Shown piece by piece: positions 48,181 to 59,070 of a stretch of DNA of 64,000 nucleotides (the stretch's first letter is position 1; every line of letters starts with the position of its first letter). The DNA is from Diorhabda sublineata (lineage: Eukaryota; Arthropoda; Insecta; Coleoptera; Chrysomelidae): NCBI RefSeq assembly GCF_026230105.1, contig NC_079476.1, positions 41,158,559 through 41,222,558 on the forward strand. The letters are read 5' to 3'. The notes beneath the pieces were generated by a model. The model worked only from the letters and a program-made list of their open reading frames with translations, made no database searches and was not told the origin of the DNA. A program made the position numbers and the translations under genes.

Positions 48181-48900
48181 TAGTGTGCATTATGTTTGTG
48201 CGGTCACCAATACCATTAGATATGGCGGTGGGATGGATTCGGGTCGAAGAGTGTCGATTAGAAAATTCATTTCCGATTTGGTATTCGTTTAACTACCGAC
48301 TCGATTCGAAAACTAAGAGTGAGGTTAGCTTTACCTCGATCGTCGTTTGTCCTATAAAAAGAAGAATGAGACGTGAATCGGACGTTGCCAAACTTTTGCT
48401 GTGTATCTTTTAAAAAATGTAGGTATCTATCTATCTATAGCTATAATTTTTTTTTATAAGACAAATAACGATTGCTCGGATTCAGATATTGTGTGAAATG
48501 ATGCTTTTACCGAAAATTCTAAAATCCTCAATTTTTGAAATGTACATTTTGAAATTAGCTCCTATTTTTCTTCATTCTATCATGTTTTCCTACTTTTTAC
48601 TAGTGTAACTTGTAAAATTTGAACTATATTTGGTTTTTTGTCCATTTCTAAATAGGTCTAGAGAACCATAATTTTTACTCTAGTTTCAAATTTTCCTCTT
48701 AATTCTTTATAAAATATTTTATCTGTTACACATCATTCTGAACAATTTATTAATAATCTTATTTGTTTTCTGTATTTCCTTTAGGTATTTCCTATTTTTT
48801 TATTACTGAAAATTAATATAAAACTGGTTTTTTTGTTTGGTTGCTCTAAACGAAATTCAAAAACTCCTCCTAATTGAGATATGTACCTCTCAGTGGTAAA
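48181..48900 (+). other. 3' flank of the zinc-knuckle gene, probable UTR
   Basis: The first 240 bases after the stop keep a less AT-rich composition, then the sequence turns T-rich. No clear AATAAA was found close to the stop, so the 3' end of the transcript is uncertain. Confidence 0.35.
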
Positions 48901-48925
48901 AAACTGTTTTTTTTTTATTATCATT

Positions 48926-49840
48926 ACACCGACACACAATTATTTCAAAACTTTTTCTCATTTTTCGCTTTTTTTCATAAAGTCCACGTTTCGCAATAAA
49001 AAAATTTCACAATTATACAGCTTTTCATAGTTTGCTTGTTTATTTCCGGCTCGAAGGACCAACAAGTGTCAACACTTTCTCTCATTTTCATTTATTTTTG
49101 TGAAATCCACGTTCCACAATAAAAATGTCACATTTACACCGCTTTCCATAGTTTGCTTGTTCATTTCCGGCTCGAAGGACCAGCGAGTGTAATTGTGTGA
49201 GTGTTGGAAGATCAGCAAGTGTCAGAACTTTCTCTCATTTTTGTGAAGCCCCTCGTTTGACAAAAAGTAATCTCACGATTACACTGCTTTCCATATGTTG
49301 ATGCTACATATCCGGCTCGAAGGACCAGGCAATATAAAAGTGGGAGGGTCGGTGTACATATCATGAATCAGTTGTAGTCATTCCAATTTCGGTTTTTCAC
49401 AATGGTTGGAAAAAATTGTGATCATAAAATTAGTAGTTTGGAAAATTTTTTTCCATATGTTGCTGGTTTGTATACGGCTCGAAGGACCAGACAGTATAAT
49501 TATGTTTGTTGATGTAGGGTAGTATAAACATTGTAATAATCATGTAACGTTTTTTTTGTCACTTTGTTTAGTATAAATGTACGAATGGGAGATTTACGAT
49601 GTTTGGTCACTTTTTTATGGTAGTTTTTCTTTTCTTTCACTTTCTAATTTTCCTTTTTGGAGAATAGTACTACCAGATCATTTGTTTTTTTTTCTGTTAT
49701 AATTTCATGAGTCTTCTCTTTTTCTTCTTAGTACACCAACACTAAATAATTATACCTTCTGGTCCTTCGAGCCGGAAATAAAATCCAAATACTGTGATTG
49801 ACGATGATGGTGTAGTGGTAGTGTTTAGTATGTTCAGTAC
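48926..49840. repeat. Repeat cluster with a five-copy 16-bp motif
   Basis: CCGGCTCGAAGGACCA occurs at 49046-49061, 49167-49182 and 49312-49327, with one mismatch at 49474-49489, and inverted at 49760-49775. The first two copies are embedded in larger imperfect repeats of about 121 bp (TCCACGTT(T/C)CGCAATAA / CCACAATAA, GCTTTTCATAGTTTGCTTGTT), and later copies keep less flank. The right edge (49808-49835) carries the inverted TGGTGTAGTGGTAGTGTTTA motif shared with 20893 and 40155. A related GATGTAGGGTAGTATAAACA lies at 49511-49530. No coding frame. The motif core is far better conserved than the sequence between copies. Confidence 0.75.
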
Positions 49841-52800
49841 TTAGTTCCCAAATCTGTTTTGTCACTTTTTATATTATAATTATAACAAAAAGGAGATTTA
49901 TGATGTTTTTATCCATTATTCTAATTATTTGATCTTGTAGCTTTGGAGTTCGATTCAAAATTTTCTTTTTATTGTTGAATACTGTAGCAAACGTCGAAAT
50001 TCGTTGACAAACGACAGTTATTAGAGACAATGACTTATTATCAATTGGATATTGACTAAATTTTTTTAGAATTTTCGGGAATATGGCACAAACGAAGCCG
50101 CAACCGTTTTTTTTTAAATTGTAATCCCATGGTGAAAATGTTCCATCTAGACCTTTTTTTTTTAAAGGAAAACAAAGCAATAGTTACAAATTGGATATCG
50201 AATTTGGTAATCGAACATTTTTCATTGCGAAATAGATATTTTCCTACCAATAATTAGTGATTTATCCTGAAATTGGTCGAAATATTGAATCTGCATGTAG
50301 TCAGAAAAATTTTTCTGAGATTTATACAACGGATGATAATTTTTTTGATGATGATCGTTTTCACTTGATTAAAATTTTGTTAATATGCATGCGATGACTT
50401 TTACATATTGATTGTGGGATCAAATTTATACGGAATTAATTCCAAAAATAATTGAAATAATTATGATAAAAAAATTGAATTGCTCTGTTCTCTATTGAAA
50501 AATAACCAGTTTTCATTCAGATGGAACAAGTGTATAGAGACCGTAATAAATATTTTAGTGATTTAATGAACAGTTACCATGGTGGTTTTTTTTTAAATGT
50601 AATTTAGAAAACGTGTAATTACTTGTAAAAAGTCTTAACGATTTTTTTATTTATTTTTTTTTGTAATTACCTTCTCAGACTAGGTCAAAAAAATTGGTCG
50701 TTAGTTTTTTTTGCTATAAGTTATAGTGAAATCCTAGTCAATATCTTTGTGATTAATGGTTTTAAATTATTTTTGCAAACTATTAACTCCCTTAATTTTT
50801 TTCTTTTTTGAAACATTAATGTTAAATAACAAAATATACACAATGTTATTTGTAAACAGTGACATGGTGAAAAGTGTATGGAATTTAAATGATGTGATAT
50901 ATATCTAATAACATAAAAAGATAAATTCTGAAAAATTGATTATTTTGATGTTTTTGTGCAAATAGTTTTTGTTAAATGTATTTCAATTTTTTTTTATTTA
51001 TTTTAATAAGGTCGATTTTAGGGGTCTTTTAATAAATAATTTATTATTATATAGAAAACATTCGTCCACGAAAAATCTATTTATAAATTTATATATTTTT
51101 TGTCCTAAATTCTATAAATTAAATAATTTGACTTTAGATAATTGTTAAATTATTACAAAAATGGAGTTTTTCGAATAAATAACTTCATAAAATCCCCAAA
51201 GTTTTTATTCTAATTGAAAATTTATTTTAAAGTTGAGTTGAAAGTACATACCCTGTATATTTTATGTTAAATTAAATTAGCACTTGTCGATAGATGAATA
51301 AATTATATATAATGATAATTTTTATATAAAAATTTCGTTTTAGAAAGAAATTTTATTATTTGGGTTACTTTCAAACACTCTAATGTATTTTTTTTTAATT
51401 TATAAATTCGCAAAATTATGAAAAAATTTATTGAAAAGCATTCATTCATTTAATTTCTTTTTTTTAAACTATAACTATAGGAAATTTTGATAAAATTAAA
51501 TAAAAAAATTGATTATAATGCATTTATAAAATAAAATTTATAATTTCATCATTTATATGTATTTACATTTTATATTTATTTCTTTTTTAACAAAAATTTC
51601 ATAATTACAAAAAATTCTGAAAAAAAAATAAAATGAAAAAAAATTGAAAATAATGAAATTAATTGGGGGGTGCCCACTCGATTTTACTCTTATTTAAATT
51701 GGCGCATGTATAAAATCATTAAATCGATACTTTCTCTTATATTAAATATATTTTTTCTAAATCAAATTTGTAGAAAAAAAGAATTAACATACAAATTAAC
51801 TGAGCGGTTACCCACTAGGATCTTACTCTATTTTCCTTTAACATAAATAAATTCGTGAAATTGATATTTTTCTTGTGTTTTAAATATTTTTTTCTCATAT
51901 TAAATTTGTACAGAAAAAAAAATAAAAATCGGAATTAATTGGGGGGTACTTGCTTTTAATCTAATATAACACAATATTTAAATGAATAAGTTCAATAAAA
52001 TTATTAACCAAAAAATTATTAAAATTCGAAATAATTAACATGAGGCGTTAGCACAAAATTTCAAATACAGTTTGATAAAAAAATATAATAAATATTTGCC
52101 TCTGTCACATTTAAAAAATAACACCGTGTATATATCTAGTCCAAAAAGCAACCGAGTGTCATTTTATTAATTTTATTTATTTTTCAATAAAATCATAATG
52201 AATAGAAAAAGAAATTTCAAAATATTGATAAATTTTATTTGAATTAAATACTTTTTTTTTAATTAAATAATGGTTACTGATCCCTTTTTTAGGCGATCTC
52301 TTATATTTTAACTTTATTTGAATCAAAATGAATTTTTTTTGGCCTAGTATTTTCTACTGCAAATGTTATATACCATGTGTCCACTTAAATTCATACGATA
52401 TGGGAAAACATTATTATTGTTAATATCACAAAAAAAAAGTTGGTTGTATTTTTATTTTTAAAGTAAGCAGAACTTTTTTATGAAAAACAACTTTTTTTTC
52501 GGAATGTTGACAATAAGAAAGTTCCCCATACGTTGCGAACTTGAGGGGTATATAGAATTTCATTTTCAACCGTTTAATAATTGTTCAGAATCTCCCGAGT
52601 TTTAATTTTACCCTTTCTATTAATTTTAAATCCAAACATCCGTACTTATAATTTATAAAATTGTTACCGTATTAAAACAAAAACACCCTGTAGCTAATCA
52701 AACTTTTTTTATCTGTGAAATAAATTATATTTGACCGAAAGGAATAAAAAATATGTTTTGTTTGAAATGGTGATTTAGTTTGTATACCAAAAGATTCTTT

Positions 52801-53560
52801 TCAAATATTAAATCAATTCTTATACGTTATGTCCCATTAATTTGGAACCTTATGGGAAACTTTTATAATTTTCAATTTTAGGAAAAAAATTGAACCTTAC
52901 GGAAAACTTTTTTTTATTAGTTTTTCGAAAAAAATGTTCTAAACGTTCTAAAATCTAAAATAAATTTATATGGTATTAAATTTTTAAAGTCGTATACGAA
53001 GTTTGTTAAAAAATATAAATCCGACTAAAGATTAAAGTATAGTTGTTTGCTTAACGACTGTCAAAAGACTTGAATGCAAATAAAAGTTGAACAGCCTAAA
53101 AATCGAAATAAATTGACATATAATTCATATATTCAGTTCAAAAGTCAATCAATTCAATTATTAGTACTAATTTTCGACATCTGGGATTCCGATAAATGGA
53201 TTCTGCGACCTCGAAAACGCTAAAATAACGTGTTCTTATTAGAGGAATTGTTAAAAGAATTTACTTGTTGGAATGTGTACTAAATCAGGAAGATTTAATC
53301 AAAATTTAGATATAAAAAACTAAATTTTCCGATGTGAATAATATAAATTTAAACGAACAATATAAAAGTACTTTAAACTTGAATAAAAATTTTTTGACAA
53401 ACCTCGTATACGTCTTAAAAAATTTATATCTGATTATTTTTTTACATTTTAGAACTTTCTATCAAGAATAACTTTTTTTGAGGACAGAAACTTCACTACT
53501 AGTTAAATAAAAATTCTGAGAATGTATTATAAATAAATAAATAAAATCGAATCCGGAAAT
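49841..53560. other. AT-rich gene desert
   Basis: Very AT-rich with many A or T homopolymers, and no supported exon, RNA gene or transposon coding region. A GGGG-containing phrase (AATTGGGGGGTGCC / AATTGGGGGGTAC) recurs near 51660 and 51937 with similar flanks, suggesting old internal duplication. Confidence 0.5.
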
Positions 53561-53700
53561 GGAACCAGAGAAGCGACAATATATTGGAAAGATCTCATCA
53601 TTTCCGCTACAGTTCATAACCCAAGAAAGCTAGCACGCAATAGAAAACTTTTCTTTTTTTATTGATTTGAAGAAAGCATTCGACTGTTGGTTACCAGAAA
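53200..53700 (+). pseudogene. Small reverse-transcriptase relic and repeat
   Basis: At about 53655-53690 the plus strand reads FFIDLKKAFD, the conserved palm motif of non-LTR reverse transcriptases, with no further intact coding. CTCGAAAACGCTAAAATAAC followed by GTGTT at about 53210 recurs with one change at about 54799. Confidence 0.35.
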
Positions 53701-54794
53701 TAAATATTAAATATGGAACGAGTCTTTCGAAACATATACATGGCGGATTATGTTTTACGTTCTTATCGGATTGGTTGCTTGTTTCTGACAGTATTATGGC
53801 GTCACACAAAATAAACCGGTGAAGAATCTATCCATAGATTTTTACTAATTCTTTTGCTTTATTTGATAAAAATAAACTCATTTAATTCCAAATGAATCTT
53901 TTTATTGAATTTAAGGTAACTAGTTCAACTTTTTTATACAGGATGATTCGTTAAAAATGCCCAATCTTTGAACCGAAAACAAAGATTTTTGTTTCAATAA
54001 AAAAATATTTTATCTGCTAAATACATCAAAGTGCAATTATTAATAATTATAAATTGGGACCCAAATTGACTTGTCTTCATTTAAACAAAAATCTAAGAGT
54101 ATAATGAAACACCTAAAGGTTCCGAATTATCTCTAATATAAAATAAAGACTCGGAATTGTTTATAAATACAAAAAAATAACAAGAAGTATAAGAAAAACC
54201 ACCGAAATGAAGAAAGCGAAACGAAAATGTGAAATAAAATGGAGTTAAAAACATAACCTCTAAATGTGAAATTTCTTTTTGGTTTAATTAACTAACATTA
54301 ATACCCCTTCTGGAAATTTAGAATCGTAATAACAACACGGCAATTTGGCGTTTTCCATTTATCGAAATCCTGGATGTTGGAAATTGATACCTACGGTCTT
54401 ATCGATAATTATATTGGTTAACCAGACTTTCGGCTTTTTTAACTGGATCACACATATGGTAGCTCCTCTTGGATTATAAAAACCTATCGCATTTCATAAA
54501 AAAATATATTTTTCACGAATTACCGTATAAATAAAATGCACTAACCTAACCAAACAATGGATGCATTCTGTCAAACACCATCCCAATTCTAATATTAAAG
54601 TTGAATTCATAAAAACAATTATTTTTGACCTTTTTCTTAGTGTGCGTCTTTCTTTTCTTCAGCCAAGTATCAATTTTCTAAAAATAATTCCCTTCAAAAT
54701 AAAATATTTCCTTGTATGAATGTATGAATCTACCTCAAAAAACCAACCCAATCAGTGGCAAAACCGGAAATACGAATAAGATAAAAGAATTTTA

Positions 54795-55500
54795 CTAACT
54801 CGAAAACGCTAAACTAACGTGTTTAAGTGTCTTCAAGGTATACGTGATCAGACCAGAAGAAATTATTAGACAACGAAGGTATCAAAGACTTTTTAACCAA
54901 ATTTACAACACAGGAAACTTCCCAACCAAATGACCACTGCTAAGAAAGAACAAACACAAGATGCAAAGACCACAGATTAATTACTTATTCTGAACTGCTA
55001 CAAGAGGAAAGATGCAGTTACATGTTTTATAGATTACGAACAAGCTTTTGACATAGTGCAACACAATACTGAGACGACTTGACATGGACCAAAAAGATAT
55101 ATGTTATATTGGAATCACCTGCAGTTAGAGTTGAAAGCGAACTTTCAAAAGACCAGAAAATCTTAAGAGGTGTTAAGCAAGGATGTGTTCTCTCCCCACT
55201 CCTGTTTAACCTTCGGGAAACATCTTTCAATAAGCTCTCGAGGGTCAACAATTAGGTATCAAAGTAAACAGCACATGGATCAATAATATACGACCTCCAA
55301 AGGCTTCTGGACTTAGTTGGAATACACAATCGGCTTAAGGGAATGAATATCAACATAAAAAAGACAAAATTCCTAGTAAGTACCCAAATATGAGTTCCAG
55401 AACAAAGTTTAACTATCTGGGAACTTGGTTATGTGAAGACTGGTCACCAGACGTAGAGATAACTGCCAGAAATTCAACTCTGACTTTGAACTTAACCTCA
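54795..55500 (+). pseudogene. Non-LTR reverse transcriptase relic
   Basis: Plus-strand frames contain CFIDYEQAFD (near 55025), then RGVKQGCVLSPLLFNL (near 55165-55215), then a KKTKFL-like segment and FNYLGTWLCEDWSPDVEI (near 55405-55460). These are consecutive palm and thumb motifs of insect non-LTR elements of the 'endonuclease-reverse transcriptase' type. The YADD block between them is missing and frames shift repeatedly, so it is dead. Confidence 0.75.
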
Positions 55501-57214
55501 AAATAAGATTTCAATGTAAACACTAATTTACATTTTAAATGCACTATCATTCAACTACAAATCTATTTTCACTGCTCGCGATTCGAGTAATCTTTCCTCA
55601 CATCAGTTAGAAAACTAAACTGAATTACTTAAATTCTTTCGTATATATACGGTGTTCTCGAAGATTAAATTTTTGATTATTTCCACGCATTTGAGCATTC
55701 CACAATGTTCTATTGGACAGGGAAGACTTTGATTCGTAGCAGTTTGGTGTAAGTAATTTCAATATTCCTTGCAAAACCGTGGTCAAAAAATGTATTTCAC
55801 TGATTTAAAAATTAATTTATTTAGAGACTTGAAGCAATTTTGCATTATAAAAAAAATTGTTAATTTATTATTTCCTTTATTTAAGGTTTGTTATGATTGT
55901 TATGTCTTTTTAAATATCAACATTTTCTATATAAATATATTGTTCTGTAAATGTTCATGATTTTACTGTATATAGTATAAACATTTAGAATTATAATCAA
56001 TAAATATTGATATATTTATAACGCAATCAGTCTGACTGAAAAGTTAACTTAAAATTGAGATTAATAAAACGAAAGATTTTATAAAAGGTGTTTTTTATTT
56101 ACATATACAAGTCCCCTCACATTTCAATTACCCCACCGATATTAATATCTAGATAATTCGAAGAAAAAACTGAAAATATAAATACTACACGCAGAAAACT
56201 GTTTACTTGTGGACAAAAAATTCTATTCAGCGGTAAGATAACAACAAACTTTCTATAAAAAAAACGAAGAAATTTTGAAAAGTATATTACCAAGTTGAAA
56301 CAGTTTATTACATACAGGTTGTCCCAAAAGTTTTTTTCATTTCAATCAATTATAAATTAGCTACTAAAAAAGATGTCAGGGCCGGCCTATTGTTTCAACA
56401 AGCCCAAGATCTGCCATCTGCCTACAATAACTAGGACCTGTCTTGGTATACATAAAACACATTTAATTTTACAAAAAAAAAGGAAAATCATTTATGGAAA
56501 ATGACATTTGGATAATATGGTACCATTGCTTAGTTTCTCGGGGTCGTACTGTATATCATTTCTTAAAGATAATTTCATATAAAAAAATCCATGGGGGTTC
56601 AATAAAAACTTCTAGGTGGCTACAATTTCTGTACGAATTTACCTAAGATAACGTTTGTCAGAAACGGTAGCTTGCAGGAAAAAAGTATGGATACCCTTTT
56701 TGTAGATAATTTTATGATCTGCAATTTTTGTTTAAAGTATTTTTATGATAGTTTACAGTTTTGCTCCAAATCGCGACTTATTTTTTTCACCTTTGATCTT
56801 TTTTCCATACACGGGAATGATGGGGAACTTTCAAATTTTATTTTTAAAAATATTTTAAACAATTTTACTGATTTCCAGCTTGTTGGGTATTTATATAACT
56901 TTGATTATCGAAATTGACCCAACTATTATTGGTACTAATCCTTCCCTCATATATATTTCAAATAAAGCAGAAAAATAAGAATCTATTCAATGAATTAAGA
57001 AAAGCAAAAAATTCAACAAAATATTCAAACTCTTATTTTTTTTTATCAACCGGAGTTCACTACAATAATTTTGATAAACAAGATTTGAAGCAAACATATC
57101 CTTCAGGAATGGATATATGAATAATGAGAAAATCCATCTTGATATGTTTTAAGAAAGAATCTATTCATACAAAAAAGCAAACATTCAATAAAATATATTA
57201 AATACAAAAAAAAT
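55501..57214. other. Intergenic DNA, no gene seen
   Basis: AT-rich. Short frames at 55769-55960, 56672-56917 and 56914-57120 are Phe/Ile/Asn/Lys-rich and typical of chance AT-rich frames. The phrase CAGGTTGTCCCAAAAGTTT near 56317 resembles a mariner end, but no partner end was found. Confidence 0.4.
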
Positions 57215-58684
57215 TTATGGAAATCCATCATCATCTTCCTCGGCCATTTCTTTGGCCAGCTCCAAATCTTGCTGTTCTCTTTCCCTTCTTTCTTCAGCAG
57301 ACTCCAGTTCTTTACCATAAGCTTTAGGAGGATATCTCATTGCTTTGACACTTTGATTGTGTAAATCTAAGCAAAATGATATTCTTTGATGAAAAGCTAA
57401 TTGTGGTTCTTTTGTACAATAAATATCTGTACTTTCTTTGCTTCTCATAAAACCACCTTGTGGATCTAAAGTAGCTTCAATTACACCATCACGAATTGCT
57501 TTAGCTACAATAAATTCAGCATCTTCCGCAGAATCTAATCCAAGTTTTTTAGCAATATCTTGTGGAGAAATTCTGGAATATGAAAGCCCAATAGATCTTA
57601 TTGCAGTTTTAATTACATTATGACGTAAGCGTAGAATTAAAGTGAATGTATGATCTTGTCTGAATTTATCTCCAAAATTCTCTAGAACTTCCCCAAAACG
57701 TTGAAGATTCCCCATCCTAACAGCTTGGGTTAACTGAAAGTAAGGTGCAAGTGAGTACCTCATTGTAGCTTGTCTAAATATCTGCCTTTCTGGTATATCT
57801 CCTAAAAGTAGTTCTACAACAACAGTAAGTTTTTGTACTGTTTGTCTGAAACCTATAGCAGCATTCTGAGGGGCTTTTCTCATTGCTTGCACGAGATGTT
57901 TATGGGCTACACTGTATTCTAATCTAGCAGCCTTAATACGACCAAGGTAATATAAGAATCTTGCCCACTCATTATTACTAGCTGTTTCAGGAAAAACACA
58001 CTTGCTTACAAGTTTATCAGCTTGATCATACAAAGAGTAGTGTAGATAATTTCTTAATAAGCAATTAATAAGAACAGCTTGTCCTTCAAAGTCATTCCTT
58101 AATGTAGCAGTACGGAGACGAGAATGTAAAAATCCTCTGATTGAATCCAATTTGTTAGTAAGCTCGGCAACTCTTGAATGATAAAAGTAACATTTCGCAG
58201 CTATATGGTCAATAGTACGTCGGTTCTGACTGGTTATTTTATTCATTAGTGCTTGAGAACATCTCTCTGCTTCAGCAAGTTTATTTGTATCAATTAAACG
58301 AACCAAAATTAGCAAGTTAATATATGCGTCCACTTCCGGAACAGGAGATTTAACGGCAGATCGGGCTCTAGATTGTGTGGCGTCTAGCTCTCCGGATGGT
58401 TCTTCAGTGAAACCAATAAGCACTTCACGTTCAGCAACAGGATAAATTTGATTTATAAGACTTCTTAAAACTAAACCATTAAGTTTTCTTCGAGTATTTG
58501 GTAAGCAACGTAATACTCTTAATATAAAGCGATTTTCTTTACTGGTTACAGACTTTTCAATTTGTCTACCATGTTCACGTATTTCCAAGATACTTTGTAA
58601 ATCTGTATCTTTTTTGTTGTCACCTGCTTCTAGTCCCGAAGGGCTGTCCGCGTTTTTCATCTCTACATCTTCAACAACTACCAT
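57215..58684 (-). CDS. Rpn3: 26S proteasome regulatory subunit Rpn3 (PSMD3)
   Basis: Non-ATPase lid subunit of the 19S regulatory particle, needed for degradation of ubiquitinated proteins. A single uninterrupted frame gives 489 aa, slightly shorter than human PSMD3 (about 534). I start at the ATG at 58684 (MVVVEDVEMKNADSPSG). The four codons before it begin with TTG and are not needed. Family-typical segments include FILRVLRCLPNTRRKLN and LRNYLHYSLYDQADKLVSK, then RFLYYLGRIKAARLEYS. A C-terminal PCI domain follows (LRLRHNVIKTAIRSIGLSYS, ISPQDIAKKLGLDS, DAEFIVAKAIRDGVIEA), ending in the acidic EEDDDGFP. No intron. It is divergent from JMJD4, with 386 bp between start codons, so a shared bidirectional promoter is likely. 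Confidence 0.97.
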   Translation of the reverse strand: MVVVEDVEMKNADSPSGLEAGDNKKDTDLQSILEIREHGRQIEKSVTSKENRFILRVLRCLPNTRRKLNGLVLRSLINQIYPVAEREVLIGFTEEPSGELDATQSRARSAVKSPVPEVDAYINLLILVRLIDTNKLAEAERCSQALMNKITSQNRRTIDHIAAKCYFYHSRVAELTNKLDSIRGFLHSRLRTATLRNDFEGQAVLINCLLRNYLHYSLYDQADKLVSKCVFPETASNNEWARFLYYLGRIKAARLEYSVAHKHLVQAMRKAPQNAAIGFRQTVQKLTVVVELLLGDIPERQIFRQATMRYSLAPYFQLTQAVRMGNLQRFGEVLENFGDKFRQDHTFTLILRLRHNVIKTAIRSIGLSYSRISPQDIAKKLGLDSAEDAEFIVAKAIRDGVIEATLDPQGGFMRSKESTDIYCTKEPQLAFHQRISFCLDLHNQSVKAMRYPPKAYGKELESAEERREREQQDLELAKEMAEEDDDGFP

Positions 58685-59070
58685 TTTTAACAACAAAACT
58701 TTGTTTTATTAAAAACTTCGAATACTATTACAGCCGAAAATATTTCGCTGTGTAACGGTGACACTATTGACAACTGACATATTACAGAAAGGCATTTCTT
58801 AGCGTACAAAATATATTTATTAATATTATTTGATTTAAAGGGTTTTACCAGAAAATTAAATTTTTATTATTCTCTGAATAAATATGTCTCACATTTATAT
58901 ATTTTCTTATTAGAATTATTCTTATTGTTTAGTTGATATGACGATGCTTCCTATTGGTGGACGAGTAAGTAAAGTTGGCAATTGAATAATTGACACTAAC
59001 GTTAAATGGTTAACCTATAAAATATAGCTTTGTTTGTTTTTATTATTTTCTTGTAAAATTCAATGATAGA
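58685..59070. promoter_or_regulatory. Shared divergent promoter region of Rpn3 and Jmjd4
   Basis: 386 bp separate the two start codons, and both genes point away. The interval must hold both 5' untranslated regions and promoters unless an unseen 5' exon exists. AT-rich; no certain TATA box or Inr chosen. Confidence 0.55.

Noticed and set aside
49046..49775. A tRNA gene around the GGTCCTTCGAGCCGG motif
   Set aside because: No acceptor or anticodon stems can be drawn around any of the five copies.
50056..50250. Lys/Phe-rich minus-strand frames at 49.9-50.3 kb
   Set aside because: Chance frames through poly-T stretches with no domain.
57215..58696. Rpn3 start at 58696
   Set aside because: That codon is TTG; the first ATG in good agreement with the family start is 58684.
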